Origin: Chlamydoabsidia padenii
Taxonomy: Eukaryota; Mucoromycota; Mucoromycetes; Mucorales; Cunninghamellaceae
Assembly (NCBI GenBank): GCA_025330725.1
Contig: JAIWND010000027.1
Coordinates: 62,001-126,000 of the forward strand
Direction of reading: 5' to 3'
Length of the DNA: 64,000 nucleotides
Position numbers and translations under genes: made by a program. Of the stretch, positions 21,128 to 33,889 are shown one piece after another (position 1 is the stretch's first letter; the number at the start of each line of letters is the position of its first letter). Under the pieces are notes generated by a model. The model had not been told where the DNA came from. It saw only the letters and a list, made by a program, of their open reading frames with translations, and ran no database searches.

Positions 21128-22643
21128 TTAAAAAAAGAAATGGACAGGCATAGGTTTCTTGACAGCATTGGAGAATCCTTCATGGTATTTATAAGAGATC
21201 GTCACCAGTTCCACTGCGACAAAAAAAAGATATTGAGTAAAAAAAGAAGAGAGAGAGAGATGAATTGATTCCAATTATTGTACCTTCAGGTTCATCCTGT
21301 AAAGAGTTCATGATGTTCTTTTTGCTAATAGGTCGGCCAAAGAAATCCGTTGGTGTCTTTTCTGTGGTCACCTTTTTATTAGTATTCAAACTATAAAATA
21401 AAAGTGAGCCAAGTCTGATCGTCGTCCGTCCTTTATTTCTTACCTCGATGAGACATCCTTTTTCTTAGTCTTATCATAAAGGTCACCCATAGTCAATTCA
21501 CGCCGCCTTAATCGTTCCGTTTCAATCTATAGATATGTGAGTCTCAATTTCCCTTGGTATCATTATTATTAATTTACCTCTTGCATCACCATTTGACGTA
21601 CAGCATACCGACTTGTCAAAACGGATTTCTGTGTAACACCTTCAAACCAAACCAATTCTTCCATTGGTCTGAAATGAAAAAGAAGAGTTAATACACATGT
21701 GATTACTCTCTCTCCCAAAAGGACTTACGGTTCCAAATTAAAGGAGAATTGACCTTCCTCCGTCTTGTGTTGCATAAAAGTCAAACCATAATCAAGCATG
21801 ACATTCACCAAGCGATCCAAAGTTTCTTTTTCCTTGGGTTTGATCAATTGTTTATTAACCGGTCGTAGATCAGGTGAGAGAATCCGTAAAAGTCGAGGCA
21901 CCACATTCAATACCAATTCATCCCGTGATAAGAAGCGACGTTGACCAGGATGAATACCAGTCAAAAAGATCTTGATCAGGTTGTCGTAAGATCGCTTTTT
22001 CGCAAACACCTACAAAAAGGAAAAAGGTTAATATATACTATGTGTATATATTCATTCCGTGTCATTTACCTCGTAGTCCACTTTTGGGTACTCCATTCGA
22101 TGTTCTTGTGATACCGAGCCAGCGAAAAATCGATGAAAGTTGACAATGACATAAGGAAGATAACCATACACACTGTAATCATGTAAATGATAAGCACGAT
22201 GAGAGAGGTGATCATAAAAATCAAGCCAGGAGCCCATTTGCACCACTTTGGATAACGCCTCGTCATGAAATTTCATCAAGGGGTAAGCTTCAAAACATCC
22301 TTGCATCAATTTTTCCATGTCGCCGCTACTGGAGATGGATTCTGCTAATCGTTGGACATATCGATCTACAATAATTTCATTAGTTTTCTGTCTCTCACTC
22401 TCCCCAGCTTTTGGATTACCTGTTTGTAGTCGACTTTGTTTCATAAAGTGGGGTCTCCCATGCCCTGCCGTGAAGAGTTCATCCCATGTTGAAAATAGAG
22501 TCTGTCCCATATCCTTTTTACCCAATCCATCAGCCACCATCAGCATTTCTTTGTTAAACACCATGCTTTTGCTTCGTATAAACTAAAAAGATAAAGATAA
22601 AGTTAGTGTACATCGTCCTCTACTTATCTTTTTATTATTATTA

Positions 22644-22699
<56 letters not shown>

Positions 22700-24586
22700 T
22701 GTAGAGTATTCAAACAACTTCTTAAATCCCCATCAGTCATTTCCGCCAATAAACTTAGAGCCCTGAGATCGGTATTCAAGCCTTCATTGTTACTGATTTC
22801 TTGTAATCGACGAGCCACATTCAACATAGGTACTTTACGGAATGGAACATGATGAGCAATCATTCGTAAAGGTCGAAGGACAGGTGCATAAACATCATTG
22901 CAAATACAGATAATAGGGCGTAATAATGGTTGTTGTTGTTTTTTCTTGTTGTTATTGTTGGGTTTCTTGGTACTTTGGAATCCACTAGTCGTCGAGTTTT
23001 CTTTTTTAGAGGTTGCTTCAATACTGGCCAAATCCACCAATTGTTTAATAAAACTCTATATATATATATATATATATATAAGCATAGGGTTAGTAAAATG
23101 AGTTGTGAGAAGAGGGGTGCCACTTACATCAGATCCACCACCAGAACTGGCACCATCGATTTCATCAATAATAAGAATGTTTGGTTTGGTATACATGGTT
23201 GTGCCATCGTCACCTGGTTTGCGTAGAATAGCTTGCATTTCCAAAGCAGATTTTATCTTTGTCTTGACTACTTCACCTGTACGGTCATCGCTATATAAAG
23301 AGATACCATTTGTTAACGATGTTTTACGTACAATAATTTTTCTCTCTCTCTTGCTATTACCTAGCATTTACTTCGACAATATTGTATCCTGCTTGTTTCC
23401 CAATCACATGAGCCAAAGTTGTTTTCCCAAACCCGGGAGGACCAGACAATAAAAGGATCTATTACAAATCATGTTAGTCAACCTTAATAATCCTTCTTTT
23501 CCCCCTTTACCTTACGATCTGGCCGTAGCAAAGCGTCTTTGGGCTAACATATATAAAAGAAAAGAGTGTTAATCAATCATCCTAATCCAAGTTACCTGTT
23601 TTTTTCTTACCTGATCATTTTCATCCCCTGACTTTTTATCGTGCTTCTTTTGATAATGCTGTCCCATAGAATTACCAAATGTTGCCTTGTACTGTCGTAA
23701 AGCTTTGTCCCGTTGAGTTTCATGTTGTGGTTTTTTACCAAAGACGCAGTAATCCCATTGTTTGACCCACCGTAATGCTTCCCGATTGACACGCTACATG
23801 ATATAAAAAAAAGAAAAAAAAAAAGATAAATAAAAAGATCCCATCTTTAACATTTTTCGTTTACTTGATCACCAAGAAGATCCATAAATATGGAAGGTCG
23901 GTATTTCTCCACCCATAACGCTTGTGATTCGGCTTGAATGGTTTTCTTCTTCTTGAGTTTCCGTTTGACTTGTTTTTCTTGTTCCCTATATAATAACCAA
24001 CGCGTGAGTAGGCTAGGCACTTCCCAAACAGCACAACTTACAGTTTCAGTTGCTCTTCCTTTGTTTTATGTTCCAAGTCCAGCTGATCAAACATGAGTCG
24101 AATGGGTGCAGATAAGAGTTGGATTTCTTTCTTCTTGAACCAGTTGCAAGTTGTCATAGAGATGGTGGGTTTGAGTCGAAGAGGAAAGTAGATGGGTTGA
24201 CCAGTACGAGGACAATTAGCAGTAAGGAATCCGCCTGTTTCAGGGGGTTTCGAATAATCTTTACGATTCGTCGTCCTTTTGTCGTCGTCGGTGGTGGTGG
24301 TTTTTTTCATTATGGAGGCCAGTTCTTGATCCACTAACGGTGTCATCCAATCCATCTCTTGATCCATCAAATTGTCTTTATTAGGTGATTCAGGAGGTAA
24401 AAAAGGTTCCTGAGCTGATTGGTGTTGAAGGTAAACATCAAGTCCCACCATTGTATCTTCACCCGCATTGTCATCAAATAGTTTGACGTCGTCACTGTAA
24501 TTGTCGTCATCGCTATCACCTAGATCCCAATCGATAAACCCTCTTTTAGTGGTGGTAGAGGATTCAGGTTGAGGGTCATTGGTCAT
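21128..24586 (-). CDS. CTF18: CTF18 homologue, large subunit of the alternative RFC clamp loader
   Basis: An AAA+ ATPase of the Ctf18-RFC complex, which loads PCNA for sister-chromatid cohesion and replication checkpoint signalling in the nucleus. Thirteen exons join in frame, running 24586-24042 down to 21213-21128. The acidic N-terminus is followed by the RFC box ([18 protein letters not shown]). Walker A is [20 protein letters not shown] and Walker B is [11 protein letters not shown]. Sensor 1 is [18 protein letters not shown] and sensor 2 is [11 protein letters not shown]. The long Ctf18-specific region follows ([27 protein letters not shown]). The C-terminus ends [19 protein letters not shown], the conserved tail that contacts Dcc1/Ctf8 in yeast. 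The in-frame GTG-initiated extension upstream of 24586 lies in transposon inverted-repeat sequence and is rejected; ATG 24586 is the first in-frame ATG. Introns include (TTA)n and (TA)n tracts. Confidence 0.95.
22632..22696. repeat. (TTA)n microsatellite in a CTF18 intron
   Basis: About 20 TTA units with one interruption (TTG). It occupies most of the intron between the exons ending LRSCLNTLQ and starting FIRSKSMVF. Confidence 0.9.
23056..23081. repeat. (TA)n microsatellite at a CTF18 splice acceptor
   Basis: A run of 12-13 TA units leads directly into the acceptor AG of the exon starting [10 protein letters not shown]. Confidence 0.85.
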
Positions 24587-24730
24587 TTTTCGATATGTTA
24601 AAGAGAAGGGTATAGAAAGTGGAAAAGGGACCAGTGTCGCTCTTTTATTTTGTGACGAAGAAAAAAAATCCAAAAACGGCGCCGATTGAAATGATTTTTT
24701 GTGTCGCCGTTTGAAACTATATGCTGTGTC

Positions 24731-27700
24731 ACGAGACCTTAGCTTCACAGAAAAATCGCGGATTTTTTAAGACCCGACAGGCTCACTCACGCGCGGGTTC
24801 TGTTTAAAAAAAAAAGGGGGGAACGGGATTTTACAAAAAAAAAGGTTTATTTTTCTTTTCTTTTCCTTCTTTCTCCATTTTATTCTTCGCATCTACTATG
24901 AACACTCCCACACCCACTAGCGCCGATACACTCATACTTTGTAGCCGATGCAATTGTTATAGACAACGTCAACTCTTTATTGGTGTTAGAGCTGATAAAT
25001 TGTTTAAAACTTGTTACAACTGCCGTGAAAAAGAGACACCAGAACCGAAACCCCCAGCATCTCTCATATACAGCTCTGAAATCCGTCATTATTTCTTAGA
25101 TCCTGATGAAGTCGGTGATGATGGCGTTTATCTGGCTACTGACATCTTCATGAGCAACACTCTTTACGGAATATCAGATCAGCAAATGCATCAAGCGATC
25201 CTGGACTTCGTCAAGGATATTGATCACTACGAGTACTATCCTCGGTATATAGAACGCCCTGACTTACGACATTGTGTGGCCTTCGAGTTTGTTTGCACGC
25301 AGGATGCTCACGGTAAATATGTGTAAAAGTCAAGAATGTTATTGACTACCTCTTTTTTTTTTTTTTTTTTTTTTTTTAGCTTGCCGCCAAATTAAACAAT
25401 CGAGTTTGCACAGACGTTACCAACGGATGGATTCCTTCGATTGCAAAGGAAAGGTATTTGGATTCATCAACCGAAAGTACCGCTGGATCAATCTGAATGT
25501 TGTCCGCCACCTCGATCACGAAAGACCAGAAGCATTGGAGTTACGAATGATCCGAACAAGTCCTATGCCACCTGCCATCAAATCGTACATCGCCTCGCAG
25601 ATGGATGTGAACGTTCTCAATGCTGTGAACTTGTACGAAAAGGTTGTCGGGCAATTTGGTTATGTTGTAAACCGTGGACAAGTATCAACCGCCTGGCGTA
25701 ATGCATTTGAAGCTTCTTACAGGAAAGCCGATGATCAGCTCGAATCAAGCCGTATGTTGGTGGAATCGCTACGTGAAGAATTGAATTGTGAAGAGGTAAG
25801 TAACGGTAATGGGTCTGGTGAAGGACTACGTGGAAAATGGCTACGGGTGTGGTGGGTGACTAGATATAGATTATAGATTATAGTATAGATTATAGTACAG
25901 ATTATAGTGTAGATACTTTGTCAATTTTTACTAATAAACTTATTTAATCTATTGTTGTACTTAATGTTGAATGATGTACTGTAGTTGATGTTTAAAGGCA
26001 CTGCTGATGTAAAATATTTGGGGTTCAAAACTGGGTTTTTTGATATTCTTGTTCAAAGTGACCAGGTTACAGAGTACCAGGTCGATTCAACGTACAAAAT
26101 GAATCGTGCTAGTTTCGAGCTCTTCGGTGTTGTTGCAAATGTTTATGGCTCTGGCTACCCAATTGCTTATTTGATTTTGAAGGTTAACACCAATGCCAAT
26201 GCCATATCTGTACCACATACAGACACGGCAAGGATTGCAGTCTTGAGAACCTTCTTCAGGGCGATGAAAGATCGGGGTTTAAACCCCAACTTCTTCTTTA
26301 CCGATAAAGATCAAGCTGAAATCGCTGCAATTGAAGCTGTTTGGTCATCAAACGGTCCATCGATTGCCCGTCTGTAACTTTGGCATTTGAAGAGAGCCAT
26401 AAAAAACAAGTTGTCAAAGCCAAAAACTGCCATACTGCCTATATATAATGCAGTAGAGGCCCGAAATGAATATGATTTCATTGACACTAGCTTTGTTCCC
26501 GTCGCAGATGCTCGAAGAAGAGGACGACATCTTTTTATTAACGTGGAACAAAGGGGAATGATATTGGAGATGATGGGCAAACACTATAATTTGCACCATA
26601 TGATTCCCGAAGGTAAGAGTATCTTCAATGATCGACAGAGTTACTAAAAATAGAAATTTGTGAAATTCATGCATTGGGATCGTCATACCATTCTTCAAAC
26701 GAAATGATCCGTAGAAAATCCACGGAAGAGATGTATGCTTTTTGTCTGTTGAATAATTTGCAAGACACATGGGCATACCTTTACCGAAACTGGTATACCA
26801 GATCTGCCTATGATCGCTAGGCAAAATCAGCGGTAAACGGTATGGTTCCGATCGGAAAAACTACAATGATGATCGAAGCTCACTGGAAGGTGCTGAAGCG
26901 GACGCACCTTTACCATTACAACCGCGCCAGACTCAACCTGGTAACTTATGTGATTTTAAAGCATTACTATAACAAGTTGAAGGTCAAGTACCAATCGATG
27001 GTGGTGTTTCGTTCCGAAACATCAACATTCGAGGCACGTTTTATGGAAGAATGGAACAAGGGAAGGATTGCTCAGGTTTCTGACAATAATTATTCAACTA
27101 ATTTGGATCAATGGGTATGTGGTTGCCCAGCATTTTTACACAGTCCTGTTACATTGTGCAAGCATTTAGTGAAGACATATATAGCAATGGGTCAAAGTTT
27201 GGTCAACAGAAGGGGTTTTTTTTTATTAAAAGATCATATACACCACTATTCATCAGTTCCCTACCGGTGATCATATCTAATCGACCTAATTTATTTTAAC
27301 TATGCTAACTATTTCTACGCGTAGACCATCAACCCCAATCCTTACTATCCTGGTAATTATCCTCGTGAAGGCGTTTTGGCTCGTCCTCCTATGCGACGTC
27401 CGTTATCCTATATTGCAAATGATGCTGAACCACCGGCACTGATAATCCCACACCGAAGACTAGAACAGCAACAATCGTCACCTTTCACCATCCCTGATTT
27501 GGTGATTCCACGCAGAAGAATTCCTAGACGAGATCCAGAAGAAGGTGACCAAGGCAACGATGAAGCCCCTGTCGTGGATGAGGAGCGTAATTTGTTGGCG
27601 TTGAAAATCAGGTACAGGGATAAGCGTGCCGATGCGAGAAGTCTCAGAGAGCTATTAGCAAAAGTTAAGGAAGAAGAAGAGGAGGCGAGAGACTAATATG

Positions 27701-27967
27701 CCAATTTGTTGGAGGTGTCAAACACAACTCAAGCAACTATGTTTTACCGTGCTCAGAATGATGGTAGTGTCGATGCTTACATTGAGGCTGTCATCCGAGA
27801 ATGCCAACGTACAACTTTACCAAAAACGTGGCAAGACGATGATCCATATGCAAGACACATCTAGTTCCAAAAAATAAAATGTCTTCTTTAAGATCGCCCC
27901 CAACTTTTTTTTTTTTTGGGGGGGGGGTTGAATTCTCCGCGATTTTTCTGTGAAGCAAAGGTCTCGT
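24731..27967 (+). mobile_element. Mutator-like element (MULE), copy 1, decayed
   Basis: The 32-bp terminal inverted repeats (24731-24762 and 27936-27967) match at 31 of 32 positions; the outer end is ACGAGACCTTAGCTTCACAG and the inner end AAAAATCGCGGA. The interior encodes a MULE transposase related to the element at 39145-42586. No 9-bp direct repeat flanks the element (TGCTGTGTC on the left, CGACTTGCC on the right), so the original duplication has mutated or the ends were recombined. The left end lies 145 bp upstream of the CTF18 ATG. Confidence 0.88.
24898..27863 (+). pseudogene. MULE transposase, copy 1, with three nonsense codons
   Basis: Spliced exons (24898-25312, 25380-25795, 25985 onward, and later ones) encode an N-terminal Cys motif (CSRCNCYRQRQ...CYNC) and then a WRKY/FAR1-like basic region. 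The MULE DDE domain follows, with VDSTYKMN and FTDKDQAEI as catalytic-Asp regions and LWHLKRA as the typical following helix. A SWIM zinc finger (CGCPAFLHSPVTLCKH) and a coiled-coil C-terminus (RSLRELLAKVKEEEEEARD) end the protein. In-frame stops at 26375-26377, 26818-26820 and 27694-27696 replace sense codons in copy 2 or precede homologous coding sequence, so this copy is inactive. After the last stop, homologous sequence continues to a TAG near 27863. Confidence 0.85.
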
Positions 27968-28202
27968 CGACTTGCCATAGACATTCGTTTAGATGCAATG
28001 CCTTTTTGGCTTGCCCAATAATCTGCCGACAAGAATCCTATGGTTACTACTTGGAGACGATCTCTCCCTCTTTTTTTTTTTTTACTCTGGAAATTATTCT
28101 TACTATAGTTATGATTTAAACACATCTTTTCACCCTAAAGAACTTTTTAAGCAGTATTTTCAAACACTGACTTATCCCTGGAGATCCCTGGACTCTGTTT
28201 AT

Positions 28203-28654
28203 TCAAAAGTGTCTATGTTTGATTTCATTGGTTAGCATATCAAGTGCTACTTTGGGTTGATAGTAAGGTACTTCATGACCTGCTCCATGAATAACAGCAA
28301 AAGTCAGATTGCCACCAGTTTGGAATTCTCCAACTTGTTTACCCGCCAATCGCCATGGTTTGAGTTTGGATGATCGGTATGCTTTACTACCTTTGAAGTC
28401 AATTTTTTTTGTCCAAGCATAATTCCCATACTACCATTTAACAAAAAAGAAAAAAAAAGCAGCAAGTCAGTCAAAAAAGGATTCCTTCGAGTTGCTTACC
28501 CAGTTGCAAATGTAATCAGCATCCCCTTTAAAAAAACAATAATAAGAAACTTGATCATTGTGTTTGTATATATCTACTTACCAGCATAAATCAAGACACG
28601 AATACCATGATTCAATAAATGAGTGACACGAGGGGCAAAGTTCCTAGCACTAAC

Positions 28655-28710
<56 letters not shown>

Positions 28711-30276
28711 CAATCTCATCAGTCAACCTCGTCATTTCTTCCTTTACTTACTCATCACCCGTCTTTGAGAATTTCACAAATGGAGTATTCGCACATTCTT
28801 GGTACCCCACTTTAGCTCCGATCAATTCTCTCGTGGACGTTTTGTTTAGAAAAGTGATATAGGTACTTGGGATTTCATCGGCGGTACGGATATCGTAGTA
28901 ACTCCTATTAGCATGATCATAAATGTTTTGAACGTGATCAGTGCAGTAATTATCGGCTATGGTACAATCCTTATTTGTCCCTGTCTTATAACATGTCTTG
29001 GCTAGAAAGAAAAAAAGAAAATTAAACTCCCGATTCACGAAATAAAAAGAAAGATAGGGAACTTACTTAATGCGAGACATTTGGGTGTATTCTTTTTCAT
29101 GAGTTTGCAATACGATGCTGGAAGAACCGAGCCATCTAGAAACCATAATCATTAAAAGATGAAACAAGTTGAAAAGGGGGTGATTTACTTACAAGTCGAA
29201 TAACAGGCCATCTTTTCATAGTATTGACTAGACACAAAAGAACAATCAATAACCCTTTTTTATCATTTTTATTCTTCTTGTTTTCCCCTTTACTTTTGAG
29301 TCAATGAATCAGTGTATCCATTTCCAATACCAATGGATTGAAGATTGATATGAACTGATTTCGATTGTGGGGTTCGAGCCAAATTTTTTTTCAAAGTGTA
29401 ATCAGCAAATGCAGGAATCTATCACAAAGAAGAAAAAAAAAGAATTAAAAGCACTATTCAAACCCGGGATTGCTTACATAATGGCCACCATAGGATTCTC
29501 TACAAAAAAAAGAGAAGATAAAAGAATGAGAACGATTACCCCTCGCTCAGTAAATCCACTTACCCATAGAAATGAAAAGGATTGCGTTGGTATTTAGGAA
29601 ACGCTTCAAAGAAAGCTTGAAGAAGGTTATAACTAAGCGGGGCAGCATCATCAGTAGAGTAGACATTATCCTTGCCATACGAAAACCCTACACCATCGGG
29701 CTATAAACAAATATGCATGAATTCACTTTTTTTTTTTTTTTTTTTTTTTTCAAATCCCGGAGTTACCTGGTCAAAGAAGAGCATATTGGCCACTTGATTC
29801 CAACTACCTTCGGTATTATAAGTGTCCTGATGGCCATCTTTTGTCACTCGACAGGGTCCCAATTCTTGCCATAAACCACTAAGGTATAACAAGTTTTATA
29901 AAAAATAAAAAAAGGCGCTTCTCTTTTCCAAACTTGACTACTTACATCATGGAAGAACAACCAGGACCTCCATTTAACCAAGCTACTACAGGTGCATGTT
30001 CAGGATCCTGACGACTTTCAAAAAACCAAAAAAAGTAATGTTCATTTTCCCCCACATCTAAATAGCCCGAGTACTTTTTTTTTAAAAAAAGTGTGGTGAG
30101 TGGTGGAGGGAGTCAAAGATTGTGTGAATGTGTTGTACCTGAACCACTGTAGGATCGCATAGTTTAGGTTGTTTAAATGTCAATGTATGATTCTTATTCC
30201 ACTGACTATGAAAGACAGTAGTAGATTCTACAAGACCACTAAACAGTATGATGGATGATAACCACTTGAGATTCAT
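28203..30276 (-). CDS. Serine carboxypeptidase, carboxypeptidase Y type (peptidase S10)
   Basis: A vacuolar or secreted exopeptidase that removes C-terminal residues. Twelve exons join in frame, among them 30276-30139, 30073-29946, 29878-29767, 29700-29564, 29499-29478, 29418-29294, 29001-28752 and 28430-28203. A signal peptide ([18 protein letters not shown]) precedes the CPY-like [20 protein letters not shown]. The oxyanion-hole motif is [10 protein letters not shown]. The catalytic Ser is in GESYGGHY, encoded by a 22-nt exon. The catalytic Asp is in GDADYICNW, on a 26-nt exon, and the catalytic His is in [14 protein letters not shown]. Conserved Cys residues for the S10 disulphides are present. 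Two of the three catalytic residues therefore lie on microexons. Length and motif order fit an intact enzyme. One intron carries a 53-nt A run (28656-28708). Confidence 0.93.
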
Positions 30277-30286
30277 TGATTAATAA

Positions 30287-30319
<33 letters not shown>

Positions 30320-30505
30320 AAATGGACGTTTTTATAAAAATGCCGGGACAAGATAAAGTTTTCTGAGACAAGGTCGTACACAAACACCGCAAACTCTTTT
30401 TTCCTTCCTTCCTAAATCAAACACACACAGCATATACATACTATTTCATGTAGGACAAAATACAAGACACTTTATTAGAATGATAATATGATAAAAAGGC
30501 TAGTG

Positions 30506-32733
30506 TTAAGAATCACCATCAGGTTTAGTGCGTGGTAGAGGTGGAGGAGTGATGGTAGTAGTAGTAGGTGATAAAGGTTCCATGTGATCAGGTTTCGTGG
30601 TTGCTGTAAATGAAGTAAAAGACGATTCACTAGTAAAACCATGAGAAGACATGGGACGAGATGCCGTTAATCCTGCAGCCAAAGCAATCGAACCAAGTAA
30701 ATTCGTGGATACCGGTCGGGTTGTATTCTCCCCATGCCTAGTGGTATTATTATTATTATAAACAGGATCATCCATACCTAATCGTGGATCGTCACTAGTG
30801 GTATCAATGACAAAGGGTGAGGAGGATTGATGATTCTTTTTTTTTTGTTGTGCCAATGACGATAAAAGTAATCCATTGCCATTATCTGTTGATGATGCCT
30901 TGTCACTCGGTCGTCGATATCGATAATAATAATAGACTAGACCTATTCCAATGATAATCTACCATAATAAGTCCCAGTTAAAGTCAGACCTTGTATTACT
31001 ATATATATATATATATATATATATGTTTACCACTACAAGTACTCCCAATACTACACCAATGATTAATGGAATGGTCCAAATAGTTGTCATTACTTCATGA
31101 GAAGGTTTCCATTGCCATGTGATTGTATCCAGAATGTTCACATCCGCACGATAATCATTACGTTCATCCACACCAAACATGATAAAGAGATCCGTATTAT
31201 AAAGAATCGCTATAAGAAGTATTAGTTTGTTTGTTTGTTTTTTCATCAATAACACTATATGACTACTACTACTACTTACAATTATGTCCATACAATTGCC
31301 CTGAACCTAATTTGGTCGGATTGTTTTCTTGAGATTGCACATCAATAGGTGTCCATGTGGATGTAGCCACGTCCAAGGTATAGCAGACATCCAAGATGGG
31401 TACACGACCCGTTGCTCGATCTATACACATACATACATATTCAGTATCCAGTTCCACCCCCCATTTCCGACTTACTTCCTGTATCAAAGATCCCACCATA
31501 CAACACAAATTGATGTTTAAGAGGCACTATATCAAAAAGGTTATTAGTTTCTGGCAGACAGTTTTATGTTACTTACGATAGGTAAAAGTAAAAGCGCGTC
31601 TTTGGTTAGGAGTAGGACCATTTGTGGTGATTTGTTGCCAATGTTGATGGATAGTATCAAATACCAAGACTTGTTCCATTCTTGCATAGACCCGAGTCAG
31701 ATTGACGGATGGATCGGTATTGATTGTCATACCGCCTACAATATACATTTGATTATCCTTCGTGATGGCTGAAGCATGGTCAGCTCGGACTTTGTATTCA
31801 CCAGGTAATGCTAATGTTGTCCATTCCCAAGTCTAGAGAGATCATAAAAAAAAGAAGGGGGGGGTGAGATGAGGATGAGAAATGGTTTTATATATAAGTA
31901 TATTACCTTTGTATTGATCCCATATAAATTAGTAGGTAGTGTGACATTACTACTACTTGACTTGTCATTATAAAACCCATCCAAAATCGACGTTTGATTA
32001 TCTAAAGGTCTATCATATAAATAAGGTTAATTCATATCTTGCAAGACCCTTCCTCTTTTTTTTTTTTTACTTGCATGAGTCCACCATATAACCATACTAT
32101 CCCATTGGTATCAATCACCGTCGACAAGGCAAAACTAGGTAAAAAAAAAAGGGGGGGGGGTGATGAGGATGAATAACGGACGAGTCAGTGATTACCTGGA
32201 TTGAAGTGAATCGGGCGGTCGTAAAGAAGCCCAGGTCTGGTTGGATGGCGAATAAACGACAGTCGAGTTCCTTAGCATGTTTTTACCATCACCGGTATTA
32301 CTACTTCCCATGGCCATCAAGTATCCCATTTCGGTATTAATAAACGTACTGATGCTTTGTCCCCATCGTGGTTCATTATCCGTTGTCAGTGGGACCCATT
32401 GGGTGAGTGCTTGATTGGCTGTGAATGAGTTGGCGAGATCCAAATAGAAAGAATCACCATAAATGACCGAGCTACCCGCTACCGCTGAGGACCTGCCACC
32501 ACCGAAACAGTATATCTTGGTATCTATTATTGTACATGCTATAAAACAAAAAAGAAGAAGAAACACTTTTTTTTTTAAAAAAAAAGCTGGGTTCAAAAAA
32601 ATGTCGGGTATTGAATTGACACCTACTTTTTTTTGAGGGAGGGGAGACAATTACCTGCTCGATTGCGTTCCTTTACACTGACCGCTTCAACCCATAACAT
32701 CCATAGGAATGAAAGAACAAGATTTTTTCTCAT
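30506..32733 (-). CDS. Kelch-repeat single-pass membrane protein
   Basis: A type I membrane protein with a kelch/galactose-oxidase-type beta-propeller outside the cytosol. Nine exons join in frame: 32733-32655, 32538-32196, 32134-32071, 32009-31907, 31832-31577, 31526-31476, 31420-31280, 31209-31031 and 30958-30506. A signal peptide (MRKNLVLSFLWMLWVEAVSV) is followed by kelch-like blades: TKIYCFGGG, GIVWLYGGLMQ, QMYIVGGM, QFVLYGGIFDTG and LFIMFGVDER. One transmembrane helix spans TIWTIPLIIGVVLGVLVV and continues IIIGIGLVYYYYRYRR. The cytosolic tail is Ser/Thr/Pro-rich. This architecture is very common in Mucoromycota genomes; ligand and role are unknown. An (AT)n tract lies in the last intron. 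Confidence 0.85.
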
Positions 32734-33052
32734 TTCTATTCAGTATGAGAGAAAGAGAGATACAAAATAAAAAAAGGAGGAATATTTATTTATACCAGGT
32801 AAATAAAAAAAAAAAAAAAAAAAGAGAGGATCATCTAATGTAAAGATGCATCTGACGCCAAGCCTCTGTCTGTACCTGTTTTAGGCTGGGCTTGGCGGCA
32901 GGATAGAAAAAGAGGTGACGATGGGCGGTCTATATATACTTTTTTGTGAGCTCCCTTGTATGCATTCACTTTATGCCGATCCTTTTCAGGGGCCAGAAAA
33001 AAAAAAGGTTTACATGTGCAACCTTTTTGAATCACCGCTCGCTGGGGAGGAG

Positions 33053-33060
33053 TATAAATA
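33053..33060 (+). promoter_or_regulatory. TATA box of the small membrane protein gene
   Basis: A perfect TATAAATA lies 55-62 bp upstream of the ATG at 33115, followed by a pyrimidine-rich initiator region. This supports transcription of the short downstream frame. Confidence 0.6.
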
Positions 33061-33114
33061 AACATTTTTCTCCCCCCCCCTTCTCTCACCCAACTCTTTC
33101 TTTTTAATCGACTC

Positions 33115-33270
33115 ATGTTGGACACTATCACTACTTTTTCTCGCTACTTGGCTCTTTTTGCTATTGCACCTGTATCCACAATCATTGCTGTTGATCTTTT
33201 AGTTTATGCATTCCGAATTGGCAAACAACTCATCTCTCATTGTCATCAACAACTTATCCCCCAAGCATAA
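33115..33270 (+). CDS. 51-aa membrane microprotein
   Basis: An intronless frame of 51 residues starting MLDTITTFSRYLALFAIAPV and ending HQQLIPQA. Residues ~8-33 are hydrophobic and would form one membrane helix (YLALFAIAPVSTIIAVDLLV), followed by a short basic/polar tail (RIGKQLISHCHQQ). Upstream there is a TATAAATA box and a C/T-rich leader; downstream the sequence is AT-rich with AATAAA-like sites (~33453). I do not recognise a family. The promoter context and clean membrane-protein composition favour a real gene, but the length alone does not prove it. Confidence 0.6.
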   Translation: MLDTITTFSRYLALFAIAPVSTIIAVDLLVYAFRIGKQLISHCHQQLIPQA

Positions 33271-33489
33271 AAAAAAAGTATTATAAAAAACAACGAACAC
33301 TCCAACCAACCAAGTATCCAAACTTTTTTAAACATAGATTCCCCTCTCCCCCCCCGCAACCAAGTAGTCCACTATATTGTTATCCCCCTCCCCTCCTACA
33401 CATTGTCTATATATAATTAATCAAGTTATACACATTTTTATTACAAAAAACAAATAAAAACACCTCCTTATACTATTATGATCTATAAT

Positions 33490-33851
33490 CTAAATGACTT
33501 TGTAAAGATGGACTTGTTTGATTTCATCCAATTCATCTTCATTAATATCTTCAAACCAACCACCTTCATAATCCAATTCGATTTCCTTGACCCAACCCTT
33601 CATTTGCTTTTGAGGAGACATACCGGCTTCTTTTAATTGTTCTTGAAGCGACGGTAAAGTGACAAGGAGGAGACCGGATTTTTGACCAGTTTGAGCACGA
33701 ATGAATTTCCAAATGTCTTGTTGCACAGGGACTTGACTGAAGAATTGAAAGACATTGTTCATGATCACCACGTCCGCTTGGGTATTTAGTAATTCCGGTA
33801 ATGCTTGAATATCTTGACATTTGATCTATATTATAAAAATAAAAATAAAAA

Positions 33852-33889
<38 letters not shown>

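Noticed and set aside
24587..24748. In-frame extension of CTF18 upstream of ATG 24586
   Set aside because: It begins at a GTG, has no upstream ATG, and its 5' end lies inside the left inverted repeat of MULE copy 1. The first ATG gives a normal acidic N-terminus.
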